Origin: Spirochaetales bacterium
Lineage (GTDB): Bacteria; Spirochaetota; Spirochaetia; SZUA-6; RPPD01
Reading direction: 5' to 3'
DNA length: 64,000 bases
Assembly (NCBI GenBank): GCA_016934415.1
Contig: JAFGSW010000021.1
Location: 28,719 to 92,718 of the forward strand
The notes under the pieces are model-generated. The model worked only from the letters and a program-made list of their open reading frames with translations. It did no database searches and was not told the DNA's origin. Position numbers and translations under genes: made by a program. Of the stretch, positions 45,082-54,685 are shown piece by piece (position 1 is the first letter of the stretch; each line of letters begins with the position of its first letter).

Positions 45082-47802
45082 TTACTTCGAGGTCAGAGAA
45101 AACACGCCGTCCCATTTGACGGCGGGCGGCTTCCTGCGGTATTCCAGGCAGCGCGTCAGATAGACCTGCGAGGGCGCGTCGTCCGGCTTGAGCTTGAGGA
45201 TTTCCTTGAAGGCGGCGCGGGCCTTGTCCCATTCGCGTTCCTCGAAAAGCTCGAGCGCGGCGTGGAACATGCCGATCGTCTCGAACAACTCGGGCCTGAC
45301 CTTCTCCTTTTCGTCGATGAGCTCGTAGAGCCGCACCGGCTGTTTGATGCCGACCACCCGCACCCGGTCGAGGCGTCGGGCCAGGAACGACCCGCCGGCG
45401 GCCTTTTGCGTGGCCTCGCTCATGAGAATCCACGTGCCGTATTGCTTGTTCACGCCTTCCAGGCGCGAGGCCAGGTTGACGTGGTGTCCCATGACGGTGT
45501 AGTTGAGCCGGTTCGCAGATCCCATGTTGCCGACGAGCATCTCGCCGGTATTGATGCCGATGCGCGTCAGCAGGGGCTTGGGAGCGAGTTCCTCAGCCAT
45601 GAGCTTTTCGTTCATGAGCGTTTCCGCCCGTTTCATGCGCACGGCCGCCAGACAGGCGGCGCGCGCGTGGCCGTCAAGGGCGGTGGGCGCGCCGAAGAAG
45701 CTGACGATGGCGTCGCCGACGTACTTGTCCAGATAGCCCTTGAGATCGATGATGATGTTCGCCATGTCGGTGAAATAGACGTTCAGGAGGCTCACCAGAC
45801 GCGGCGGCGCCAGTTTTTCCGAGAACCCGGAAAATCCCTTGATGTCCGTAAACAGCGCGGTCAACTGTTTCTCCTCGCCGCCCAGGTTGATCTTCGACGG
45901 GTCGGCGACGATCTCGTTGAGAATTTCCTTGGAGACGTAATTGGCGAATGCGTGGCGAATGAAGTTTTTCTCCTTGGCCGTGCTCAAGAAATTGACGACG
46001 GTGAATATCACGAAAACGAGCAGGACGGAGGCGGCGGGAGCCACCAAACCGAGATAGACGCCCGAGAGGACGAAGACAAGGAGGATCCCTCCGGTCTCGG
46101 CCAGGACGGTCCCCAACCCGGCCAATACGGAAACGAGCGGGCGCTTGATGGCGAAGACGAAAAGATACGCGAGCAGGGTGAAGACCGCGGCGATGAGCGA
46201 GGTCACCCACCAGGGGACGTTGTCGAGGAACTGCTTCTGAAGGATGGTGTTGACCACGGTCATGTGCGTGCCCACGTTCTCGTAATTGCCGATAAAGGGC
46301 GTCACCCCCAGGTCGGTCGTGGCCGATGCCGTCCAACTCGTGAAGCATACGGCGCCGTTCATCCGGTCGGCGAGAAAATCGCGGATTTTTTTCAGCAAGG
46401 CGAATTTCTCTCGGCTGTCGCCGAAAACCCTGCGGGTCGTATCGATTATTTCCTTTTTCACCGCCGCGTCTTCGGCCAGAACGCTTTGCACAAGCTCCTC
46501 TTCCTTGGCGGGCGCCGTAAAGCCCGCGAGCGCCGTCAGGAACCGGTCATGCGCCTTTCGGTAATCGTCGATGTTCGTCCGCTCGCGGCCGGCGAGAATA
46601 TCCCGAACCGAGGATTGGAGCGGCGCGTAAAAATCACCGAGAAATCCGATCATGCCCCGGCTCGGGGCAAGGGTGTAGGCGCCGAGCGCTTCCTTGTCCG
46701 CCAGGGTCTCCAGGTTGGAGACGATTTCGTCCTCCAGCTTGTCGAGCTGCAGCAATTCCTTGAACGATACGGCTTTGTAGCTGTGCTGTGGCTTTTGGCG
46801 CGTCCAGTTGATGAGCATCGTCCCGTCCTCGGTCAGGGGAATGACGATGTCGTCCGGGGCGGCCGCGCCCGGGCGGCGGGCTCCCTTCAACACCACCGCA
46901 TCGGACTTTATTTCCACCGCCGGATCCCCCAGGTAATCGAGAAGGCCGACCAGACCGAGTTGGGGCATCGCTTTGTCCTGCAATTTGTAAAACAGATTGA
47001 TGCGCCGGGTCACGCCGTCGGGCTGATCGATCTGACTCTCCGTGACCGGAAACCCGAAAGCCCTGGCGCCCGACAACACGGGCCCGACGGGCGGAACGAT
47101 GTCGACGGCCGAGGCCGCAATCCGGCCGTTCACGGTCGCGTTCGACAGGAAGAACTTTTTTTGCAGGGCTTGATCGAGACCGGCCAGTCTTTTTCCCGGC
47201 TCGGCCTCCGGATCGAGGGACAGGTTGACCGCGAAAAAAGCGTGCCCGAACGCCCGCGCCGCGTTTCCGAGCATCTCGTCGCGGTTCTCGGTGATGTCGT
47301 TCATCCGGTCGAGGAGATCCTGTTTGGTCGAATCGATGGCGGCCGCGTAGTCCCGGGCGGCCGCGGGCAAGTCGCGGAGAGAGAGCATGCCGCGGCGCAA
47401 TGAATCCTCCAGCCCGAGAAAATAATCTTTCAGATCGTTGAAAGCGGCGGTATACGTTTTGGCCGCCGCGGCGTAAGCGCCCGAGTTGATGCCGGGCGCG
47501 CTCGGCTGCTCGTAGAGGATGTCGAGGACGATTTGCGAGGCCCCGAACTCCCGCATATGAAGCATTCCCCTGGCCATGAGATCGCGCGGCCAGGGCCAGA
47601 CGGTCTTCGAAAATTCAATGGCCGGATCGTCGACCGCCACCAGCAGGAGATGTTGATCGGCGGGGGGTTCGGGCCGGACGGCCAGGGAGAGGTCGTACGC
47701 CCGGTGCTCGAGCGGGGCGAGGACCGAAGCGGCCTCCAGCACGGTGAAGACGGCGATGATCGCCGCGGGAATGATGCCCATGAGAAGCAGTTTCTTCAAC
47801 AC
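45082..47802 (-). CDS. CHASE2-domain class III adenylate/guanylate cyclase
   Basis: CHASE2-like N-terminal region ('LLLVAVDDPAIEF...WPWPRDLMARGMLHM'), TM segments, 'LTALFTDIKGFSGFSE', 'YVGDAIVSFFGAP', 'IGINTGEMLVGNMGSANRLNYTVMGHHVNLASRLEG'. Confidence 0.93.
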   Translation of the reverse strand: MLKKLLLMGIIPAAIIAVFTVLEAASVLAPLEHRAYDLSLAVRPEPPADQHLLLVAVDDPAIEFSKTVWPWPRDLMARGMLHMREFGASQIVLDILYEQPSAPGINSGAYAAAAKTYTAAFNDLKDYFLGLEDSLRRGMLSLRDLPAAARDYAAAIDSTKQDLLDRMNDITENRDEMLGNAARAFGHAFFAVNLSLDPEAEPGKRLAGLDQALQKKFFLSNATVNGRIAASAVDIVPPVGPVLSGARAFGFPVTESQIDQPDGVTRRINLFYKLQDKAMPQLGLVGLLDYLGDPAVEIKSDAVVLKGARRPGAAAPDDIVIPLTEDGTMLINWTRQKPQHSYKAVSFKELLQLDKLEDEIVSNLETLADKEALGAYTLAPSRGMIGFLGDFYAPLQSSVRDILAGRERTNIDDYRKAHDRFLTALAGFTAPAKEEELVQSVLAEDAAVKKEIIDTTRRVFGDSREKFALLKKIRDFLADRMNGAVCFTSWTASATTDLGVTPFIGNYENVGTHMTVVNTILQKQFLDNVPWWVTSLIAAVFTLLAYLFVFAIKRPLVSVLAGLGTVLAETGGILLVFVLSGVYLGLVAPAASVLLVFVIFTVVNFLSTAKEKNFIRHAFANYVSKEILNEIVADPSKINLGGEEKQLTALFTDIKGFSGFSEKLAPPRLVSLLNVYFTDMANIIIDLKGYLDKYVGDAIVSFFGAPTALDGHARAACLAAVRMKRAETLMNEKLMAEELAPKPLLTRIGINTGEMLVGNMGSANRLNYTVMGHHVNLASRLEGVNKQYGTWILMSEATQKAAGGSFLARRLDRVRVVGIKQPVRLYELIDEKEKVRPELFETIGMFHAALELFEEREWDKARAAFKEILKLKPDDAPSQVYLTRCLEYRRKPPAVKWDGVFSLTSK

Positions 47803-47948
47803 CGCCGTCCTCCTCGGTCTTCAAGGGCCGCTTCGGATGCGGGCCCCCCATCGGACAACTCTACTATAATGAATGAAATTCAACATCCGATCGGGTTGTT
47901 TTTTCAAACCCGCCATGGTATATTTTCAAATATCCAAAACAGTATAAC

Positions 47949-48434
47949 ATGTTTCCGCGGATTGAAAAGGAGCAAAACGTGAAAAAACACTTCATATGTT
48001 TTTTCGTCCTTGCCATTGCCGTCGCCGCCGCGCTCTCCGCGCAGTCCAACGCGTTCATAGACAAACTGATCGATGAAAAAGAGGCGCCGTACGGCGAGTC
48101 CGTCTTCATGGCCCTGGCCGCGGCCGGACTGGTCAAGCCCGACGGAACGGTCGCCGACGCGATGGCGTACCTGGAAATCGCCGCATGGGGTTTCGAGAAA
48201 AAGGCCGACGAGCCGGTGACCCTGGGAGACCTGTGCTACGTGCTCATGCGCGCCTACAATATGAACGGGGGCTTCATGTACGCGCTCTTTCCCGGGCCGC
48301 GCTACGCCGTCCGCGAATTCCAATTTCTCGAGCTGGTGAGACGCCGGCCGGTGCCGTCGCGGCGCCTGGGCGGCGAGGAGGTCCTGCAGATCATCGGCAA
48401 GACCATGTCGTACCGCGGGGAGGTGGCGCCATGA
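47949..48434 (+). CDS. Secreted hypothetical protein
   Basis: Signal peptide 'KHFICFFVLAIAVAAALSAQS'; ATGA overlap with the next gene. Confidence 0.75.
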   Translation: MFPRIEKEQNVKKHFICFFVLAIAVAAALSAQSNAFIDKLIDEKEAPYGESVFMALAAAGLVKPDGTVADAMAYLEIAAWGFEKKADEPVTLGDLCYVLMRAYNMNGGFMYALFPGPRYAVREFQFLELVRRRPVPSRRLGGEEVLQIIGKTMSYRGEVAP

Positions 48435-49774
48435 AACGGATCATCACCGCCGCCTTTCTGGCCGCCTTCTTCTTCACGCCGCCCGCCGCTTTCGCCACGG
48501 ACGTGGGCGTCATCGTCGAGAACACGACCTCGGTCCTCACCGTGGAGAACAAGTTGTTTTACCAGAAGGACAAGATCACCCTCTGGACGCTCTTCGATCT
48601 CTCCGAGACGGCCGCCATCAACATCGAGGGCTATTACCGGTTTGCGATCACGGATCCGATGAACGTGTATTCCCTCGACCGCCTCGAGCTCTCCGCCGAT
48701 TTCCCGGTGCTCGACGCCAATCCTTTCCTCTTCGGCTTCGCCCTGGGGCGCCTGCAGGCCGCGGATTTTACGGGCTACGTGGTGTCGCACCCGCTGGACG
48801 GGGGCCGGCTCGTCTTCCGCAATTCATTCCTCAACGCCGAGGTCTGCGGCGGATTCACCGGGCTCCTCTTCAAGGGCGATTCGCTCCTCGACATGTCGAT
48901 CGCGGACAACAACTATTCGCCGTCCGCGCTCCCGCTCGTGCCGCCCCGCCTCATCGGCGTACTGACGCTCAATTTCCCCGAGCTCTTCCTGGCCCAGACG
49001 GTGAACCTCTCGGTCGTCGGCCAACTCGATATGCAATCGGAGGAGAACCTCATCCAGCCGGGTCCCGCGGCCATTCCCGATTACAACAACGGCGGAAAAA
49101 TTGACACGCTCTATGCCGGCCTCGGCATCGAGGGCCGCCTTTTCCCCCAGTTCTTCTACCATTTCTTTTTTTACTTCGAGTACGGCCGAACACTCTCGTA
49201 CGACTATGCATCGACCGAGTACGGCTACGTGCCCATCTACGCCTTCTTCTCCGGTCTGAAAATCGACTGGTATCTCTCGGACGCGCCCAAGTCGAGGCTC
49301 ACCTTTGACGTGCTGGTCGCCTCGGGCGACCGCGATTACGAGAACTACCTGGAGGGAAACACGGACGCGTATTCCAACCAGTTCATCCCCGTCACCCGGC
49401 CCACCATCGGGCTCGTCAACACCCTCCAGCTCACCAATCTCATCGTCGGCCGGCTGGAATTCTCGATCCAGCCCTTCTCGGATCAGCAGACGAACGTCTG
49501 GCGGAACCTCGAAATATCCGTGGCCGCCCTCACCTACTTCCGGGCCGCCTTGTCAGACGTTTCGGATTCAACCGGCCTCAACTCGGGCTCGGTCGACTAC
49601 TACCTCGGGAGCGAGGCGGATCTCATCACCGCCTTCAAGCCCCTGAACGACCTCGGCCTGGAGATCGCCTTCGGCATTTTCCTGCCGAACAACTACACCG
49701 CCGACAGCGCCTATTCGGCGAGCGGCAGGAACGTCGAATTCCTGGCCCGTCTGAAGCTGGTGCTGGAATTCTAG
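48431..49774 (+). CDS. Predicted outer-membrane beta-barrel protein
   Basis: Signal peptide 'MKRIITAAFLAAFFFTPPAAFA'; alternating aromatic/polar strands ending '...NVEFLARLKLVLEF'. Confidence 0.75.
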   Translation: MKRIITAAFLAAFFFTPPAAFATDVGVIVENTTSVLTVENKLFYQKDKITLWTLFDLSETAAINIEGYYRFAITDPMNVYSLDRLELSADFPVLDANPFLFGFALGRLQAADFTGYVVSHPLDGGRLVFRNSFLNAEVCGGFTGLLFKGDSLLDMSIADNNYSPSALPLVPPRLIGVLTLNFPELFLAQTVNLSVVGQLDMQSEENLIQPGPAAIPDYNNGGKIDTLYAGLGIEGRLFPQFFYHFFFYFEYGRTLSYDYASTEYGYVPIYAFFSGLKIDWYLSDAPKSRLTFDVLVASGDRDYENYLEGNTDAYSNQFIPVTRPTIGLVNTLQLTNLIVGRLEFSIQPFSDQQTNVWRNLEISVAALTYFRAALSDVSDSTGLNSGSVDYYLGSEADLITAFKPLNDLGLEIAFGIFLPNNYTADSAYSASGRNVEFLARLKLVLEF

Positions 49775-49789
49775 CAAAGGGAGATTGTC

Positions 49790-50461
49790 ATGACGAATAA
49801 CAAAGCGCTAATGACCGGGCTGTTCGCCGCGCTGCTTCTGGTTTCAGGGAGCGCGGCCTTCGCCCAGGCGAAGCTGACGGATTTCGTCGGCAAGGTGGAG
49901 ATCAAGCCGCCCAAGGCCGGCTGGACGCCCGCCCGCAAGGGCATGGCGGTCGCCTCTGGATCGATCGTCTCCACCGGCTTCCGGTCCAAGGCCACCATCG
50001 AGCTCGATCAATCCACGCTGTTTGTCAACCAGCTCACCCGGCTTTCGCTCGAGGAGCTCGTCCGCAAGCAGAACGTCATCACCACGAACATCTACATCCG
50101 CGCCGGCAGCCTGGAAGCCGACGTCAAGACCGGCGGCGCCGACTACACGCACGATTTCAAGGTGAAGAGCCCGGTCTCCACCGCCGCGGTCCGCGGCACG
50201 AGGATCACGGACGACGGGTACGAGATGACGGTCAAGGAGGGGAAGGCCGTTCTTTACAACCTTCTCAACCAGCCGATGACCGTGTTCAAGGACGACTACG
50301 CCCTGACCGGAACCGGTCTGGACCTCATGCCGAGCGGCCGGCTTCGCAACTCCCGCTTCCGCCTTCCGCGGAGATTCCACCCCGCGTCGGGGCATGGCGC
50401 GGCCCATGATTCCACGTATACAAGTGACGCCGCGATCGTGATTTTTTATACGATTTGGTGA
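49790..50461 (+). CDS. FecR-domain protein
   Basis: 'LTDFVGKVEIKPPKAGWTPARKGMAVASGSIVSTGFRSKATIEL', 'DFKVKSPVSTAAVRGTRITD'. Confidence 0.88.
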   Translation: MTNNKALMTGLFAALLLVSGSAAFAQAKLTDFVGKVEIKPPKAGWTPARKGMAVASGSIVSTGFRSKATIELDQSTLFVNQLTRLSLEELVRKQNVITTNIYIRAGSLEADVKTGGADYTHDFKVKSPVSTAAVRGTRITDDGYEMTVKEGKAVLYNLLNQPMTVFKDDYALTGTGLDLMPSGRLRNSRFRLPRRFHPASGHGAAHDSTYTSDAAIVIFYTIW

Positions 50462-50517
50462 ACGGGCGAGAGGCGCAGGATTACGACCGATCGCCTCGCT
50501 TGGTCGAAAGGAAGGCG

Positions 50518-51855
50518 ATGATGAAACGCATACGATATTCGGCATTCCTCGCAGTTACAATTTTATGCGCGAGCGCTCTGACGCAATGCGAATATATTTT
50601 AGGTGACGGCGGCGAATACAACCTCTCGATCGATCTCGCCGGTTCGCTCGAGCAAACGGGGCGGGCCATCGCCGGGGCTCCGTATCCGATAGCGTCCTAT
50701 ACCGTCACGGTCAGCGCGCCCTACATGGCGACCATACAAAAAGACGTGCAGGCCGGCGCGCGATATATCAACATGTACATCCCGTACGGGAACGACCGAA
50801 CGATCCGCCTCGACGCCAATATCGATCAGGCCGTCGCCATGGCGAACAACCACGAGCATCTATTGTCGCTGGCGGGAGAAACGACCGTCGATCTGGAACC
50901 CGGGCGGATCACCAGGTGCATATTCGTCATGCGTGAGGGGCAGATGAAGCTGATCATTCCGGATAATGGGAAATCCCATTTAGTTCGTATCCCAAGCATG
51001 AATCCGACGACTCTGAATCCATCGGATTGGTTTGAGTTCTCATTTGATAACGTTTATGATGTCGGATATGATGACACCGGACGGATTTTCTTCACCACCG
51101 GCTCCTACTACATTTACGCAATAAACCAAATTACGGATACTTCCGCCGTACCATATGATACGGGACTGCCTCCGGGCGAAAGCGTCTTCACCCTCGCGAT
51201 TGACAACCAATCGAGGCGAATATATACATATAGAAATACTATTACGGGTATTTCTTCATTCAATATCCGCTACGTAAATATTGATGATAGCACGACCGGC
51301 GATATTTTGCTTGGGGGGACCGGAATCCCGACAGACAGCCAAGTCATATCGGCGATTGAATTCGAAAATAATGTGTTTTATCTGGCTCGAAAAGACTCTT
51401 CTCCGGGCATATATCGATGCGTCTATAACCCGATTTCCAATACAATCGTTTCCACCATCTCCGCCGCCAGGCCCAACCTCCAGAATCCACAGGATATTCT
51501 TGTAAAAAGCAAGTTCCTCTATGTTACCAATTTTCCGAAGAATACCAGCACGCCCGTCGATCCTGCAACCATAGAGGTATTTGAAAAAGATACGTTGGCC
51601 TTCGTTGGTTCTTATGGAACTCGATCGACATCCGAGGATGATAATCGAGTCGGCTATTTCTACGGCCCTCAACATTTCATAGCCCCGGGGAACAAGAAAA
51701 TATATGTCATAGACGACGGCACTTATAACATTCCCGGCATTGGTAATAAAAACCGAATTATTGCCTTCGACGATCCTGCAACTTGGTCAGGATGGGAGAT
51801 ATTTAGAGCAGAACAAATACCGTCCAATCAGGAATTCACGTTCTACTTTTGTTAG
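50518..51855 (+). CDS. Propeller-like lipoprotein, paralog of the 54686 gene
   Basis: 'MMKRIRYSAFLAVTILCASALTQCEYILGDGGEYNLSIDLAGS'; shares 'AGARYINM', 'GRIFF', 'LQNPQDILVK', 'YVIDDG' and 'DPATW' blocks with the 54686 product. Confidence 0.8.
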   Translation: MMKRIRYSAFLAVTILCASALTQCEYILGDGGEYNLSIDLAGSLEQTGRAIAGAPYPIASYTVTVSAPYMATIQKDVQAGARYINMYIPYGNDRTIRLDANIDQAVAMANNHEHLLSLAGETTVDLEPGRITRCIFVMREGQMKLIIPDNGKSHLVRIPSMNPTTLNPSDWFEFSFDNVYDVGYDDTGRIFFTTGSYYIYAINQITDTSAVPYDTGLPPGESVFTLAIDNQSRRIYTYRNTITGISSFNIRYVNIDDSTTGDILLGGTGIPTDSQVISAIEFENNVFYLARKDSSPGIYRCVYNPISNTIVSTISAARPNLQNPQDILVKSKFLYVTNFPKNTSTPVDPATIEVFEKDTLAFVGSYGTRSTSEDDNRVGYFYGPQHFIAPGNKKIYVIDDGTYNIPGIGNKNRIIAFDDPATWSGWEIFRAEQIPSNQEFTFYFC

Positions 51856-51873
51856 CCTCAGAGTGCAGGCATC

Positions 51874-52752
51874 ATGCGAATCGTTTATTACACGTCCGGC
51901 GTCACCGGCAGCGGGCGGTTGGTGCTTGGAATTACCATTAATAACGCCCTTCTCCGGCGGGGGATATGCGCCGATTTCGTCATCGTCCACTCGGCGCCCG
52001 ACACTCGCATTCTCGGGCAAACCCCGAATTTCAAGCTGCCGATGGAATCGGCCGCCCAGACCGATGCCGGCCATTTTGAGAATTCCGCGGTTTTCAAACT
52101 ACTCTCAAGCCTCTCCCCCGACGTGCTGATCGTCGATCTTCTCTGGATTCCGGTGCACCACCTGTTATCCGCCCTTGCCTGCAAGAAGATTTTCCTGACG
52201 CGTCAGGTGGCCGATTCCTTTTTTTCATATTCCTTTCAAGGCGTTTCATTGGCGTTCGACCCGAACCGCTACGACAAGGTCCTTGCCATTGAACCCTATC
52301 CGTGCCCGGTGACCCGGGATCATATTGAGCCCTTGGTAATCCGCAACAAGTCTGAAATACTGTCCCGCGATCAGGCGCTGGAGCGTCTCGGGCTCGATCC
52401 GGAACAAAAACACTGCCTCTATTCACTAAATGTAAAGGCTGAAGAGGCTTCTGAAATCGAAAAAGCCTATTCCTCCCTAAAGGATGAGGGATACAGATTT
52501 TATTATTCATCGCTCTTCGCCGGAGGCTCTTTCCCGATCGTCGATTGCTTCAATGCCTTTGATTTCATCGTGTGCGGGGCGGGCTATAACGCTTTTTGGG
52601 AGACGATTTACTTCGGAAAAATAGCGGAGTATAGAGCGATGCCGAAACGGTTCGAAAATCAACAATGGCGGGTGGAGCATTGCCGGGCGTACCAATTCAG
52701 AAATAACGGAGCGGACGAGTTGGTGGAAATAATCATCGACCTTTGCTCATGA
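51874..52752 (+). CDS. MurG-like glycosyltransferase (GT-B fold)
   Basis: 'MRIVYYTSGVTGSGRLVLGITINNALLRRG', 'PDVLIVDLLW', C-terminal 'VCGAGYNAFWETIYFGK'. Confidence 0.65.
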   Translation: MRIVYYTSGVTGSGRLVLGITINNALLRRGICADFVIVHSAPDTRILGQTPNFKLPMESAAQTDAGHFENSAVFKLLSSLSPDVLIVDLLWIPVHHLLSALACKKIFLTRQVADSFFSYSFQGVSLAFDPNRYDKVLAIEPYPCPVTRDHIEPLVIRNKSEILSRDQALERLGLDPEQKHCLYSLNVKAEEASEIEKAYSSLKDEGYRFYYSSLFAGGSFPIVDCFNAFDFIVCGAGYNAFWETIYFGKIAEYRAMPKRFENQQWRVEHCRAYQFRNNGADELVEIIIDLCS

Positions 52753-52824
52753 GAAGAGCGGTTCATTTATTGCCGATGAGTAGAATGGCACGTGGCGGTA
52801 TTCATTCTGTCACCGGGATATTTT

Positions 52825-53226
52825 TCACGGGCACGGGCAGGAATCGCCCTTTACGTAGGTGTTCGCCCCGGCGACCGGGAAGGTGACCCAGCGCCAGTTG
52901 TCGATGAGAATGAGTGTATCAAGCAAGCCGTCAGAATTATCCCAGATAGCGAACCGCACCGTAATGGTCGAGTCGCCGTTCACGGGAGCGATTGTTTCGA
53001 GTCAGGGAGTGGCGCCATAGGCTTCAAAACCGGTGCCTATCAATTCCTGTGTCCCGTCCGGGCAAACGGAGCACTCGGTGATGAATGAACAGTTGATGCT
53101 GATCGGTCCTTCCGGCGCAAAACACACGTTCGTATCGACGCTTCCCGCCGGGGGCGGCGAGACGAGGGTTATAAAATGATCGGTATATTGCGTGCAAATC
53201 CATTCCGGATATTCAGACGTATACAA
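52825..53226 (-). pseudogene. Remnant of a choice-of-anchor-L-type surface protein, 5' truncated, with in-frame TGA
   Basis: Reading through the TGA at 53002-53004: '...TSEYPEWICTQYTDHFITL...GFEAYGATP*LETIAPVNGDSTITVRFAIWDNSDGLLDTLILIDNWRWVTF'. Confidence 0.7.
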
Positions 53227-53428
53227 TTTTATAAACGAAATATTACAAAATCTTACTTCCCAGACTACATAAAACAGTGCTATTTATATTTAGGGTGCGT
53301 AATTTATCACTTGAATATAAAGATCGAAATTACCAGGAACATGGAATTTCTGAAAACTATGTAATTTCAAAATTAACAATATCAAATCGATCATCAGATA
53401 AATACTCATTTTAAGCTAAGGAGATTAT

Positions 53429-54091
53429 ATGAAAATGATCCATTTTTTATTACTCTGCATGTTATTCTCCTCATGCAATGGCATTCTTCCACGATGTAAG
53501 CCAGGTTCTTTCTGGACCGCACGCATACTTCCCAGCACTGCAAATTGGTCGTCAGTGACCTATGGCAATAACCGTTTTATAGTAATTAGTGCATATAATT
53601 CGGTGTCTGCTTCATCCGTGGATGGAAAAAATTGGAATCCGCATACGCTATCGAGCAGCCTTGGAAGCTCTGTAAAGTTTGGAAATTGAGTTTTTATCGC
53701 AATCGGTAACGGCAGATTATTTTCTTCGTCTCCGGATGGAATAATTTGGACTGATTATATATTACCAATCGATGGAGACTGGTCGGCAATAACTTTTGGG
53801 AATGGCGTTTTTGTTTCAGTCAGTAGTGGTTCATCAGTTGGGATTTCCTCAAATGGAAAAGATTGGATTTTAAGCTCACTCCCCACCTCAGCTATATGGA
53901 CATCTGTGACCTATGGAAACGGTGTTTTTATAGCGATCGCAAACGGGACATTGGTGGCAACATCTTTTGACGGAGAAAGTTGGATATTATACTCACTACC
54001 TGGAATGGCGAGTTGGCAATCGGCCTGCTATGGAAATGGTATATTTGTGGCGGTAGCTTCAAATAGCTCTTCAGCAGCAACATCCCCGTAA
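53429..54091 (+). pseudogene. Repeat-containing (beta-propeller-like) lipoprotein interrupted by one in-frame TGA
   Basis: ORFs 53429-53689 and 53906-54091 are in one frame; reading through TGA 53687-53689 gives about five units of 'W.SVTYGNGVFIAIANGTL.ATS.DG..W....LP'. Lipobox 'MLFSSCNG'. Confidence 0.75.
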
Positions 54092-54241
54092 TTAAAAAAT
54101 AAAATCCGCAACAATCTTGGGGGTACCATATTCTCCTCTCGGGAACGTTCCTTTTACCTATCAATAACGATGTATATGTCTGTCAATCGAAAGACTTTGT
54201 ATTTTCAACTCATTTCTTTTCTATAAGCCCCTGATTTTGTC

Positions 54242-54283
54242 TTGAACCCCCGGGGATTTCGTGTTGAATCCCCGGGGGTTCAA
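54242..54283. repeat. Perfect 17-bp inverted repeat, 8-nt loop
   Basis: 'ttgaacccccggggatt tcgtgttg aatccccgggggttcaa'; no T tract, not a canonical terminator. Confidence 0.9.
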
Positions 54284-54685
54284 AGAAAATAAGCCGCAAT
54301 AAATGAATGGAAGAGTGGCATTGTTTAAAAGGAATGAATAAGGTTTTATAATTTATCGCCCGCAGCTTGGCAAACCGCAAGGCGTTATCACGGGGAGGCG
54401 GGAGCACGGCGTTTGCGGGTGGTGCTTTTATGTCAATCGTCGGCCAGAGACGTCGCGATCGGTAACGCTTATTGAAGAGCCTATTTACCAATCAATGTCG
54501 TATACGAAATCTAAAGGATTTTTCACTTTAGGCGATTGGGCGGATAGAGCCAATTTCCCTTGCTGATTAATCCTTTTTTATGTGATATATTATCAACACC
54601 AATAACTGTTCGCGGCCCTTTTCCAGTATAAACGCGGCCAAAACAACCTAAAAGTGTTTTAAAAGAATTCTCATGGGGGCGTCAT

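Noticed and set aside
52825-54091. Alternative genetic code or UGA recoding
   Set aside because: TGA is used as a normal stop in many intact genes here (e.g. glnE, hom, tmk). Two interrupted genes are better explained by mutation unless readthrough is shown.
54210-54491. 93-aa minus-strand ORF covering the palindrome
   Set aside because: No recognisable domain, includes the inverted repeat and lacks a convincing RBS.
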